In this document: one piece after another, positions 55,453-63,504 of the stretch
Layout of the letters: each line of letters opens with the position of its first letter
Position numbering within the stretch: the stretch's first letter is position 1
Source of the DNA: Sphingomonadales bacterium
GTDB taxonomy: Bacteria > Pseudomonadota > Alphaproteobacteria > Sphingomonadales > Sphingomonadaceae
Length of the DNA: 64,000 nucleotides
NCBI GenBank assembly: GCA_016704425.1
Contig: JADJAC010000004.1
Span: 62,001 to 126,000, forward strand
Reading direction: 5' to 3'
Program-made: the position numbers and the translations under genes
Notes under the pieces: generated by a model
The model's database searches: none
What the model saw: only the letters and a program-made list of their open reading frames with translations
What the model was told of the DNA's origin: nothing

Positions 55453-56304
55453 TTATTCCTCCTCATCGGCCGCCACCCTTTTAAAAGTTGTCTTACTCCC
55501 TCTCCAATTGGGCTTCTTGCCGGGCGCAAAATCGCCAGGCCGCGATGCGTCCTTCAGATACGAACGATTTTCCAGTTTGACCTGATAATGTTCTGGCATG
55601 CGATCATTTATGATGTCGAAAATGCGCTGTTCGAAGGTCCAGTGGCTGAGCCACATTTCCTTTGAGCGTTCGTCCTTTGCCCGTTTGTATTTGGTTGAAG
55701 CGTAGGTGACTTCATCCTGCGCTTCATTGCGGCGCCGCAACCGCACGTCCCACTCTGCCTTTTCTTCTCTTGTCATAGGCCCGCGGACATTTGTTTCGCC
55801 GGTCCGAAAATCCAGGAAAATGTCCTTGGGATGAGGAACCGGATCAGGGTCAGGAAGGCCCAGTGACTTGCATCTCTCAATCTCCTTTTCCCAAGCCATC
55901 TTGTATGTGAGCATGGCATCGAGGTTTTCGATGCGAAGCGCCTGATCCTCCTGCTCAACCGTCCGAACAAGCTCGGCCAAGGTGCGCTGGGCGAAGCGAT
56001 TGCCCTTCATTGCCGACACGCCCATCGCCCGAAACACCGCCTGAATGGCAGGAAGCTCAATGACGCGGTCCCCCTCACGCACGCTCACGCTCCGATAGGC
56101 TTCCTGGAGGAGGATGTCGTTCGCTGCTCGCGCACCGGAACGCGGCAGTGTTGCCTGTCTCTTTATCCCTCTGGGCCGCCCATTCGGATTGCCCGAGAAT
56201 CCCTTCTTGAAGCGATGTTCAGCCGGCGGGTTCGCATACCCGACAGGCACGAGCGCCTGGCCGGGCTCGGTTTCCTCTTCGGATTTATTGGGTTCCGAAC
56301 CCAT
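55453..56304 (-). CDS. DUF5681-domain protein of the island backbone
   Basis: A 283-residue charged protein. The N-terminal motif HRFKKGFSGNPNGRPRG is the DUF5681 signature, found in proteins near prophage and island packaging or replication genes. The rest is helical and rich in Arg/Glu, with no catalytic motif. Its ATG overlaps the methylase stop by one base (TAATG), so it is made together with the methylase. Same strand as most of the cargo but a backbone gene, 40-60% GC-type codon use unlike the adjacent esterase. Confidence 0.8.
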   Translation of the reverse strand: MGSEPNKSEEETEPGQALVPVGYANPPAEHRFKKGFSGNPNGRPRGIKRQATLPRSGARAANDILLQEAYRSVSVREGDRVIELPAIQAVFRAMGVSAMKGNRFAQRTLAELVRTVEQEDQALRIENLDAMLTYKMAWEKEIERCKSLGLPDPDPVPHPKDIFLDFRTGETNVRGPMTREEKAEWDVRLRRRNEAQDEVTYASTKYKRAKDERSKEMWLSHWTFEQRIFDIINDRMPEHYQVKLENRSYLKDASRPGDFAPGKKPNWRGSKTTFKRVAADEEE

Positions 56305-57638
56305 TACGCTGCCTGCCCTATATCAAGGCCCTGACGATCGGTGTCTGTCACATCTTCAAACGCTTCGCCTGTCGCCTCAAGGATGGCGCGCTTGCCTGTA
56401 TAGCGCTCCCAACGGCGGATGATTGTGTCGCAGTAAAGTGGGTCATACTCGATCAAGCGAGCACTGCGTCCGGTCTTCTCGGCAGCAATGAGCGTGCTCC
56501 CCGAGCCTGCGAAACAATCAAGGATGATTTCTCCACGTTTGGAACAGTCCTTGATGGCATCGGCGATGAGCGCAACTGGCTTGACCGTTGGGTGCATGGC
56601 GAGCTCCTCGCTGCGCGAAGCGCCAATACTGCTTATGCCTGCATAGTCCCATACATTGGTGCGGTACCGCCCGGTCTCACCCAGGCCAAAGCTGTTAGTA
56701 TGTGTTGCAGTTCCCTGTTTGAATACAAAGATCAGCTCGTGCTTGGAGCGATAAAAGGCGCCCATGCCACCGTTGGTCTTGTTCCATACGACCAAGTTCT
56801 TGAGTTCGGTGAAAACCGCTTTCCCCGCCTCAAGCAGCTCTCCCATATGCCGCCAATCCATGCACACAAACGCAATCGCGCCGTCCCGCATGACAGAAGC
56901 CGCGCGACCCAAGGTTCCTGACAGAAATTCCGTGAATTGAGGGGCTGACATCTCACCGCTGGCGAAGGCGAACTCGCGGTGCTTTACCGAGCCCAGCCCG
57001 CAGACATTACCGTCGATTGCGACATTGTAGGGAGGATCTGTGAAAACCATGTCCGCCTGCTCACGGCCAAGCAGCGTAGAATAAGCGTCAGGGTCGCGCG
57101 CATCACCGCAGACAAGCTTGTGGCGACCCAAGAGCCAGGCATCGCCCATCCTGGAGACCGGTTCGCCCCCCATCGCCGGGACTGCATCTTCCGGCGCTTC
57201 GATGCCATCGGGGTCGCTCTCCCCCGCCTCATCGAGTACCAGATCGATCTCGGCCAGGCTGAACCCGGTCAGTTCGACTTCGAAGTCCAGGTCAATCAGA
57301 CCCTGCAGTTCAATCGCGAGAATCTCGCGGTCCCAGCCGGCATTGAGCGCGAGCTTATTGTCAGCAATGACATAGGCGCGCCGTTCGGCTTCGCTCATGT
57401 GCGACAGCGTAATGGTCGGCACTTCGCGCATTTGCAAAAGCCGCGCAGCCTCGACGCGACCGTGACCTGCAACAATTTCGCCGGCGTCACTCACCAGGAC
57501 CGGGTTCACGAAGCCGAACCGGGAGATACTGTCGGCGATCTGCTTGATCTGTTTTTTGGAATGTGTGCGCGCATTGCGCGCATAGGGACGCAGCGTCGCG
57601 ATGCTGCGCATTTCGATATTCTGGTAGATTTGTTGCAT
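56304..57638 (-). CDS. ParB-domain DNA methyltransferase (N6-adenine/N4-cytosine, beta class)
   Basis: A 444-residue protein joining a ParB/Srx-like N-terminal domain (LRPYARNARTHSKKQIKQIADSI, NPVLVSDAGEIVAGHGRVEAARLL) to a DNA methylase. The methylase has DPPY in VFTDPPYNVAIDG (about 207) before the SAM motif DCFAGSGSTLIAAEKTGR near the C-terminus, the beta-class order. No restriction enzyme is adjacent, so it is an orphan modification enzyme, as usual in phages and islands. ATG 57638 follows AAGG; a longer frame upstream lacks support. Confidence 0.9.
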   Translation of the reverse strand: MQQIYQNIEMRSIATLRPYARNARTHSKKQIKQIADSISRFGFVNPVLVSDAGEIVAGHGRVEAARLLQMREVPTITLSHMSEAERRAYVIADNKLALNAGWDREILAIELQGLIDLDFEVELTGFSLAEIDLVLDEAGESDPDGIEAPEDAVPAMGGEPVSRMGDAWLLGRHKLVCGDARDPDAYSTLLGREQADMVFTDPPYNVAIDGNVCGLGSVKHREFAFASGEMSAPQFTEFLSGTLGRAASVMRDGAIAFVCMDWRHMGELLEAGKAVFTELKNLVVWNKTNGGMGAFYRSKHELIFVFKQGTATHTNSFGLGETGRYRTNVWDYAGISSIGASRSEELAMHPTVKPVALIADAIKDCSKRGEIILDCFAGSGSTLIAAEKTGRSARLIEYDPLYCDTIIRRWERYTGKRAILEATGEAFEDVTDTDRQGLDIGQAA

Positions 57639-58046
57639 GCGAAGGAACCTTTCAAAATCGGGCTCCCCACTCGTACATAGTAACGGAACATAGGCCGAAC
57701 AGTAAAGAACAAAACATAACCATCTGGCGCGATTCAATTGCAGTTCGTCGTAGTTTTCGAATGTGGCCTTGGAGCGCAGACCATGAGAGCCGAGCAAATC
57801 TCGAGCTGAGTTTTCGTCCCTGTTTTGACTATTAGCCTTCCCTGTTATGGCGAAAATATTTCCCTGTTAGTGCAATTAGAATTCCCTGTTATTGAACTAG
57901 GGAATTTCGCGCTGCAACCCACGGAAATCCTCACCTTTTAGGGGTGCTAGAGGCCCAGAAAAGCCTCAGGAATTGCAATTTTCCCTGTTAATTCCCTGAG
58001 AACAGGGAAAATGTGCCAGAGACTAAGCCGCTCGAGACTGGCACCA
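57639..58046. other. Non-coding right end of the island
   Basis: These 408 bp hold no credible gene. They contain the methylase promoter region, the phased TTCCCTG boxes (57816-58009) and the right att-proximal DNA. The composition is more AT-rich than the flanks. No terminator hairpin was seen. Confidence 0.55.
57816..58009. repeat. Helically phased array of TTCCCTG boxes near the right end of the island
   Basis: TTCCCTGTTA occurs at 57838, 57860 and 57882, exactly 22 bp apart, with an imperfect copy (GTCCCTGTTT) at 57816, also 22 bp away. A fifth copy is at 57981 (99 bp, nine 11-bp turns, from the third) and an inverted pair TTCCCTG/CAGGGAA at 57992-58009, 11 bp further. All boxes share one face of the helix. 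They lie upstream of the methylase gene and 38 bp from the right att site; they may bind a regulator, a recombination directionality factor or a replication initiator. Confidence 0.75.
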
Positions 58047-58067
58047 CGACCAATTTCTTCTAACTTC
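58047..58067 (+). repeat. Right attachment site (21-bp direct repeat)
   Basis: Exact copy of the 20922-20942 repeat, CGACCAATTTCTTCTAACTT plus C, without the rest of the tRNA. What follows (58068-58430) is similar to the DNA right of the left copy, so this site joins the 37-kb island to the left end of a second element. Confidence 0.85.
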
Positions 58068-58246
58068 GGCCGCCGATTGGTCAGTTGCCTGTAGTGGCCC
58101 CTTTTTCCCCGGACTTTCGCGGGCCTTTCGCCGCCACTAACATACAGTGAGGCTTGGAGCCGGCAACAATCCGCTAGGGTGGCGCAGAAAGGGCCCGCCA
58201 CCTCGGCGAGCCCTTTTCCAGACCTCACATCTGTTGAGCGATGACG

Positions 58247-58432
58247 TCAGCTGAACCCCAGCACATCGGCCTGCTGCTGCCAGCATTCGGGAATTTTAGC
58301 AGCGATCAGCCTGCGAGCAGTCAAACGACTGGGCTGGTGACCGGCAAGGATGGCTTCAGTGATTTGAGGCGACAGCCATGACATTCGCATCAGGCGTGCA
58401 AGCCTCTTGCGGCATTGGCCACTCGCCTGGGC
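58247..58432 (-). pseudogene. 3' fragment of a second serine recombinase gene
   Basis: The last ~60 codons of a recombinase gene closely similar to the one at 21122 (GQCRKRLARLMRMSWLSPQITEAILAG and the ending DVLGFS), with stop TGA at 58247-58249. It is cut at 58432 by an IS3-family element, so the catalytic domain is missing. The downstream hairpin (58188-58216) and the spacing to att match the first element, showing that it is the left end of a second, diverged element, not a copy of the first. Confidence 0.8.
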
Positions 58433-58519
58433 TGTCCCCCGTCAGCATTCAATAGACAGATTGGCTGCATAAAATAGGTGAGTGTTTTGGGTTCATCGTA
58501 GTGACTGTAAGGAACGAAG

Positions 58520-58885
58520 ATGAACGCAAAACACTCAAGGCCGTCAGCGCAAGCGGTGGTAAAAGACATCCGCCGTGCCACGCGCAAGCAATATGGCGCG
58601 GAGGAAGATCCGGATCGTGCTGGAAGGCCTGCGCGGCGAAGATAGCATTGCCGAACTGTGCCGCCGCGAAGGCATTGCACAGGGCGTGTATTACAAATGG
58701 TCAAAGGACTTCATGGAGGCTGGCAAGCGCCGGTTGGCAGGGGACACGTCGCGCGCCGCCAACACCGACGAAGTGCGCGATCTGCGCCGCGAGGCCGGGA
58801 TCTGAAGGAAGTTGTGGCTGAGCAGATGCTGGAGATGCGGCTGCTTAAACAAAGCATGATCGCGGATGGGGGAGACGAAGAATGA
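58520..58885 (+). pseudogene. IS3-family orfA, frameshifted
   Basis: From ATG 58520 the frame reads MNAKHSRPSAQAVVKDIRR and then loses register near 58603 (GAGGAAGATCC), continues KIRIVLEGLRGEDSIAELCRREGIAQGVYYKWSK (helix-turn-helix) in a second frame, and shifts again near 58796 (one C missing) before LKEVVAEQMLEMRLLKQSMIADGGDEE. The TGA overlaps the orfB ATG. It cannot make a normal OrfA as it stands. Confidence 0.75.
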
Positions 58886-59862
58886 GATATCCCGCATCCG
58901 AGAAGCTCGAGATCATCCGTATTGTCGAGCAATCGCAACTGTCCGCTAAACAAACTCTGGATAAGCTGGGCATTGCCCGGCCTACCTTCTACCGCTGGTA
59001 TGATCTGTATCTGCGCTTTGGCGCTGAGGCACTGGAGGATCGGCGCCCAGGCCCCAAGCGGGGTTGGAACCGCATCCTGACAAGGTGCGCTGCGATATCC
59101 TTGATTTGGCGCTGGAGCGCACTGACCTATCGCCCAGAAGGCTTGCGGTGACGTTTACCGACACCAAGCGCTACTTCGTATCAGAAGCCAGCGTTTACAG
59201 GCTGCTGAAGGCGCATGACCTGATTACCAGCCCTGCCTTTATCGTCATGAAGGCCGCCAGCGAGTTCAAGGACAAGACGACCGCCATCAACCAGCTGTGG
59301 CAGACCGATTTTACCTATCTCAAGATCATTGGCTGGGGCTGGTATTATCTGTCCACCATCCTCGACGATTACTCGCGCTACATCATCGCGTGGAAGCTAT
59401 GCACGACGATGCGTGCTGAAGATGTCACCGACACACTTGAACTGGCGTTGGCAGCTTCTGGCTGTGCGTCGGTGCACGTACTACACAAACCGCGGCTGCT
59501 ATCGGACAATGGTCCCAGCTATGTTGCTGGCGAACTGGCGGACTTCCTCGCCGACAACGGCATGAGCCATGTGCGCGGCGCGCCATTCCATCCCCAAACA
59601 CAGGGGAAGATCGAACGCTGGCACCAGACCTTGAAAAACCGCATCCTGCTGGAAAATTACTATCTGCCCGGCGACCTTGGAAGCCCAGATCGAAGCGTTC
59701 GTCGAACATTACAACCATCAGCGCTACCACGAGAGTCTGAACAACGTTACGCCCGCCGACGTCTACTTCGGCAGGGCAAAAGCCATCATCAAACAACGCG
59801 AAAGGATCAAACGAAAAACCATCGAACAAAGGCGCTTGCATCACCGCAAGCTTGCCGCATAA
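58882..59862 (+). pseudogene. IS3-family transposase orfB, frameshifted
   Basis: OrfB starts at ATG 58882 (ATGA overlap with orfA) with a helix-turn-helix part KLEIIRIVEQSQLSAKQTLDKLGIARPTFYRWY. A missing C near 59076 shifts to the DDE integrase core (NQLWQTDFTYLKIIG, LDDYSRYIIAWKL, LSDNGPSY, QGKIERWHQTLKNRI); an extra G near 59680 shifts again to IEAFVEHYNHQRYHESLNNVTPADVYFG. The DDE residues are all present, but the protein is split in three. Confidence 0.8.
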
Positions 59863-59899
59863 CATCAACCCTACACATGGACCCAAACGCTCAACTGTT

Positions 59900-60505
59900 T
59901 TAACCCAACATATGTCTCAAATTATCTGACGACGGACAGACATCCAGTTCAAACGCGATGCCCGTCGCTTCCTCTACGGCAATGACACCTTCCTTGCCGA
60001 TGCGTTCCATCGCTTCGGCAATCTTGCGTCCGACGATCTCGTCGCCATTGGCCGAGACGATCCCGACCTGGGCAATTTCCTCATTGTTAGCAACTGGCTT
60101 GGACCGCGCCTTCAGGTCTTCAACTACACGGTTGACCGCAAGATCAATGCCGCGCTTCAAATCCATTGGATCAATCCCCGCCGCGACCGATTTCAGGCCC
60201 TCGTGCATGATCGCCTGCGCCAGCACCGATGCGGTCGTCGTCCCGTCTCCGGCATGATCATGGGTTTTCGAAGCGACCGCGCGCAGCATCTGCGCGCCCA
60301 TGTTTTCGAACTTGTCCTTGAGTTCGATTTCCTTGGCGACGGTCACGCCATCCTTTGTGATACGCGGTGCGCCGTAGCCCTTGTCGATCACGACATTGCG
60401 ACCCTTCGGCCCCAGCGTGACCCTGACAGCATTGGCGAGAATATCGACGCCGCGGGCAATGCCTTCACGAGCGTTGCGTGAGAATTTGACGTCTTTTGCG
60501 GACAT
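59900..60505 (-). pseudogene. groEL: groEL chaperonin, truncated by the IS element
   Basis: The first ~190 residues are a normal GroEL (VRVTLGPKGRNVVIDKGYGAP, DKFENMGAQMLRAVASKT, AGDGTTTASVLAQAI) up to FELDV, where it meets the IS end at 59938. Eleven IS-encoded residues and a TAA at 59900 close the frame. The rest of the apical and second equatorial domains (about 350 residues) is missing, so it cannot form a ring. It follows groES by 42 bp. A complete chaperonin gene must exist elsewhere in the genome. Confidence 0.9.
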
Positions 60506-60547
60506 GAAATGTGTTCCTTTGACTAATGCTGCAGCAGGCCACCGGGT

Positions 60548-60835
60548 TCAGCCGAGAATCCCGAGAATGTCACTTTCGTTCATGATGAGCAGATCTTCGC
60601 CATCAAGCTTGACCTCGGTGCCCGACCATTTGCCGAACAGAATCTTGTCGCCGGCCTTGACGTCAAGCGGCGTGATCTTGCCGTCTTCGTCCCTCTTGCC
60701 GGCTCCAGCAGAGACGATTTCGCCCTCCTGCGGCTTTTCCTTGGCGGTATCGGGAATGATGATGCCACCGGTGGACGTATCAGCGGCTTCAATCCGGCGA
60801 ACCAGCACGCGATCATGCAGCGGGCGCAATGTCAT
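60548..60835 (-). CDS. groES: GroES co-chaperonin
   Basis: A 95-residue 10-kDa chaperonin, complete: LRPLHDRVLVRRIEA, the mobile loop TSTGGIIIPDTAKEKPQEGEI, GDKILFGKWSGTEVKLDGEDLLIMNESDILGIL. It caps the GroEL ring during folding. A CIRCE operator lies 78 bp upstream. Its partner gene in this operon is truncated, so this GroES could only work with another GroEL. Confidence 0.95.
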   Translation of the reverse strand: MTLRPLHDRVLVRRIEAADTSTGGIIIPDTAKEKPQEGEIVSAGAGKRDEDGKITPLDVKAGDKILFGKWSGTEVKLDGEDLLIMNESDILGILG

Positions 60836-60912
60836 GGGTCAATTTTCCTCGCGCTGGGCCGCGACGAATTCGTCGCTTTCACAAGCGGGAGCCAGCGCTG
60901 CCAATTTGCGAT

Positions 60913-60939
60913 TTGGCACTCTCAATCAACGAGTGCTAA
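60913..60939 (-). promoter_or_regulatory. CIRCE operator of groESL
   Basis: TTGGCACTC (60913-60921), 9-bp spacer, GAGTGCTAA (60931-60939): one mismatch from the consensus TTAGCACTC-N9-GAGTGCTAA. It is the binding site of the heat-shock repressor HrcA and lies 78 bp before groES. Confidence 0.9.
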
Positions 60940-61194
60940 CCACCCTCATCTGCGCCTGCCAATGAGAGACGTCAAGGCCCCTCACGCTTATTCCAAGAGT
61001 TGCTGGTCACCGCCAAATCCCCAGCAGCGCCTCACTTGCAACATCTATTGCTCCAAAGCTCTGATTCCGTCTCCGTGCCAACGCTCGCGATGGCGGCCGC
61101 TGTTGGAATGCCGGCGGCCACACGAATTGGGCGAAGGACGTTAACCCGAAACAGAGGCCGCGCGCCTAGTGCAGCAGCAACGGGAGTTACCATT

Positions 61195-61368
61195 ATGAAG
61201 TTTGTTCTACTCAAGTCGCACGGCGGCGACTATCTGGTGGTTGTGTCGAATGTCGCTTATCTGCGCAAGGATGAGAACGGGCAGACCAAGATCGGCTTGA
61301 TCGGAGGGGATTCGATCCTCGTCGCCGGAAGTATGGAAGAAACCGCCGCAGCCATTGAAGCGGGCTGA
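61195..61368 (+). CDS. Small conserved-looking protein, unknown function
   Basis: A 57-residue protein from ATG 61195, preceded by GGGAG. It reads as alternating beta strands (MKFVLLKSHGGDYLVVVSNVAYLRKDENGQTKIGLIGGDSILVAGS) and ends in a short helix (MEETAAAIEAG). No signal or membrane segment. The longer upstream frame runs through intergenic DNA. I recognise no named family; the compact beta structure and good ribosome site support a real gene. Confidence 0.6.
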   Translation: MKFVLLKSHGGDYLVVVSNVAYLRKDENGQTKIGLIGGDSILVAGSMEETAAAIEAG

Positions 61369-61561
61369 ATCAGTACAGGTTGCAAATTCGACTGCCATGT
61401 GTCGGAAACCGTCATAGGTTTACAGTCTTCGGGAACGGCAGCTTTTGGGGAATGTCACTTGTTCTCGGAACGGCCTGGATGTCAGCGTCTGCAGCCGGCT
61501 ATGATTCCGATTGTCTCTGACAAGAAGTTGACCATAGTGTTTCAAACAGGGAGGGAAACCG

Positions 61562-62008
61562 ATGACACGACTGGGTTTTGGCGCTGGAATCTTGGCTATG
61601 GCGATTAGTGCCCATGGTCCTGCTCGTGCGGCGCCTCCCAAGTTGCCGATCGCCGAAGGCGTGTGGGTCAAGACCGATACGCAGTGCAAGTCTGCCTTCA
61701 TTGGCTATGTTTACAACGGAGCCCGGTTCGGATCCGTCTATCTCTATGGGCCCGATCAATCGATGGGCCCTGCCAATGAAACAGAGGTGCTCACGAAAAT
61801 TGGCCGGTGCAAGAATGGCTTCACGGTCATAAACGAAGGCCCGATTGAAGTCGCCAGCAAGCCGAAGGGCGAAGCGGCAGTCCGGGCCGTGTCACTCAGC
61901 GAAGGCGTGCAGTGGACGGAGGTCGTGAAACTATGTCCTGCGGCCACTCTTTCCCCCAAGTTCAGGTCCGGCCTCATTCGGGTTCGGTTGATACCCGCCA
62001 TTCGTTGA
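61562..62008 (+). CDS. Exported protein of unknown function
   Basis: A 148-residue protein with a cleavable signal peptide (MTRLGFGAGILAMAISAHGPARAA) behind a strong AGGGAGGG ribosome site. The mature part of about 124 residues has three cysteines (TQCKSAF, GRCKNGF, KLCPAAT) and no recognised domain. It is probably periplasmic. It is convergent with the Sel1-repeat gene 20 bp away. A family-3 repeat (61431-61450) lies upstream. Confidence 0.6.
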   Translation: MTRLGFGAGILAMAISAHGPARAAPPKLPIAEGVWVKTDTQCKSAFIGYVYNGARFGSVYLYGPDQSMGPANETEVLTKIGRCKNGFTVINEGPIEVASKPKGEAAVRAVSLSEGVQWTEVVKLCPAATLSPKFRSGLIRVRLIPAIR

Positions 62009-62028
62009 ATTCAGGCGGAGCCAGCTTA

Positions 62029-63504
62029 TCAGGAGCCTGACTTTTTCGGTGCAGAGACCTTGGGACAAAAGCCCTCCTCAAGCGAGTGAAAAAAATCCTT
62101 TTGACATGCCTTTTGCCGCAAGGCCTTGGCTTTCGCGGGATCGGCCTTGGCGCCCAGGCCCTTTTCGTAACGGCGGGATGCCGCAGCGCAGGCACCAACA
62201 TCTTCGTAATCACAACCTTGCGTGTAGAGCTGAAGGATCTGTGCCGGGGTGCCGCTGCCGAGCTTGGCCATAACTTCAGCAGCATAAAAGCAACCATTTC
62301 CATCTTTGGCGGCACAGCTTTTGTTGTAGAGGCGCTGGGCTTCGGCGAGATCCTTGGACACACCCTCACCGCGTTCGAAGCTCAGCCCGAGCCAAGTGCA
62401 TTCCATAGCGTCGAGGTCGCAGGCCTTGCGGAAATAGACCACGGCGAGCTTGTGGTTGGGGACCGGAGGATTGCCGGTCTTGCCAATTTCGCCGAACAAG
62501 AACTTGGTGCCCAGGTTCCTGCAGCCCGAAGCGAGCCCGAGCGAACAGGCGCGGTGAAAAAAGCGCCCGGAGGCTTCATGATCGGCACCCTGGCCGTCAC
62601 TTATGTTCATTCCGAAGACAGTCCCCAAGAGTTCGCAGGCTTTGGCGGCAGCCGCCTTATCGGTCGACGTGTTGCACTCATCCAAAGAGTCAGGCTTTTC
62701 GGCGGGCTTGGCTGCCGGGGTGGGAGCTGGCACGGGCTTGGGCGCCGCTGCAGGAGCAGGCGCTAGCTTGGTCGCGGCGACCCCGGCAGCCGGTGCACAT
62801 TGCGCCTTGTCGAGCCCACAGGCTGTCTGGCGCAGTTGCGCTGCGCGGGCCGAATTGGCGGCCATGCCGATGCCCTTCTCAGTCATTCCAGCGAGCGAAG
62901 TGCAGGCGCTGGCAATTCGACCTTTCTCGCACGCGGTCTGGTAGTGCGCGGCCACCTTAACCTGGTCGGGTTTCACATCTGTACGACGCAGCATGAAATC
63001 GGACCAATAGCCGCAACTGGCTGCATCTGCAGTGCAGGCCCGCGCATAAAGTTGGTCCGCAGTTGCAAGGTTCTTGGAAATCCCCTTGCCGCGTTCATAT
63101 GCCGTTGCGAGCACGAAACACATGGCGGCGGAAAGCTCGCATCCGCGGCGGAAGTAGGAGAAGGCACCCTCAAGAGCTGGTTGCGGCGGATTGCCCGACA
63201 TTCCGATTTTGCCGGATGTATAAAGAAATCCAGTGGACATGCAGCCACCAGCATCGCCCAAAGTGCAGGCACGATCATGAAACCACAGAGCCTTTGGCCA
63301 GTCGATCACCTTGCCTGGTTCGTTCTCGCCCTTGCGGGTGGCAAAGCCAAGCGTTTGGCATGCGGCGGCCGCGGTCACTGGGGAGACGTCATAGCTGCGA
63401 CAGGTGGCGAGCAACTGCGCCTCGGTTGCCGCTGCTGTCGGCTCGGCAACAAGCGAGGTGGCCAGAACCGCAAGCAGTAATGCAAACCGCCGAATCATCG
63501 CCAT
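62029..63504 (-). CDS. Cysteine-rich Sel1-repeat secreted protein
   Basis: A 491-residue exported protein: signal peptide FALLLAVLATSLVAEPTAAA, then Sel1/TPR-like repeats of about 36 residues with paired cysteines, as in Helicobacter Hcp proteins (ACTLGDAGGCMSTGFLY, GCELSAAMCFVLATAYERG, ACTADAASCGYW). A Pro/Ala linker (about 250-275) separates two halves that repeat each other, e.g. ERGKGISKNLATADQLYARAC and ERGEGVSKDLAEAQRLYNKSC. Probably periplasmic, with disulfide-stapled repeats; role unknown. Confidence 0.8.
   Translation of the reverse strand: MAMIRRFALLLAVLATSLVAEPTAAATEAQLLATCRSYDVSPVTAAAACQTLGFATRKGENEPGKVIDWPKALWFHDRACTLGDAGGCMSTGFLYTSGKIGMSGNPPQPALEGAFSYFRRGCELSAAMCFVLATAYERGKGISKNLATADQLYARACTADAASCGYWSDFMLRRTDVKPDQVKVAAHYQTACEKGRIASACTSLAGMTEKGIGMAANSARAAQLRQTACGLDKAQCAPAAGVAATKLAPAPAAAPKPVPAPTPAAKPAEKPDSLDECNTSTDKAAAAKACELLGTVFGMNISDGQGADHEASGRFFHRACSLGLASGCRNLGTKFLFGEIGKTGNPPVPNHKLAVVYFRKACDLDAMECTWLGLSFERGEGVSKDLAEAQRLYNKSCAAKDGNGCFYAAEVMAKLGSGTPAQILQLYTQGCDYEDVGACAAASRRYEKGLGAKADPAKAKALRQKACQKDFFHSLEEGFCPKVSAPKKSGS

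Larger units (their letters stand above)
20928..58046. mobile_element. 37-kb integrative catabolic island at tRNA-Pro
   Basis: Bounded by the 21-bp repeats, the element carries a serine recombinase with DUF2924/DUF3489 at its left end and a ParB-methylase/DUF5681 pair and an iteron-like array at its right end. Between them lie about 27 catabolic, transport and regulatory genes. I see no relaxase, coupling protein, type IV secretion or phage structural gene, so transfer would need help from another element. Codon use and base composition vary strongly within the cargo (46-55 kb is more AT-rich), indicating assembly from several sources. Confidence 0.8.
58433..59938 (+). mobile_element. Degenerate IS3-family insertion sequence
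   Basis: A ~1.5-kb element with imperfect terminal inverted repeats: the left end TGTCCCCCGTCAGCATTC and the right end, reversed, TGTCCGTCGTCAGATAAT, both continuing into GAGTGTTTTGGGT-like sequence. It carries orfA and orfB of an IS3-type transposase, both frameshifted. The left flank is a recombinase gene and the right flank a groEL gene, so the flanks do not match and no target duplication is expected; a deletion has joined them. Confidence 0.82.

Noticed and set aside
55453..56304. DUF5681 gene as a terminase small subunit
   Set aside because: Only the short N-terminal DUF5681 motif is recognisable and no large terminase follows, so a packaging role is not supported.
20928..58046. The island as a prophage
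   Set aside because: DUF5681 and the ParB-methylase occur in phages, but there is no terminase large subunit, portal, capsid, tail or lysis gene.
57947..58228. A 93-codon minus-strand frame resembling one at 20504-21103
   Set aside because: The similarity comes from the duplicated element left end; it overlaps the terminator and att and has no coding features.
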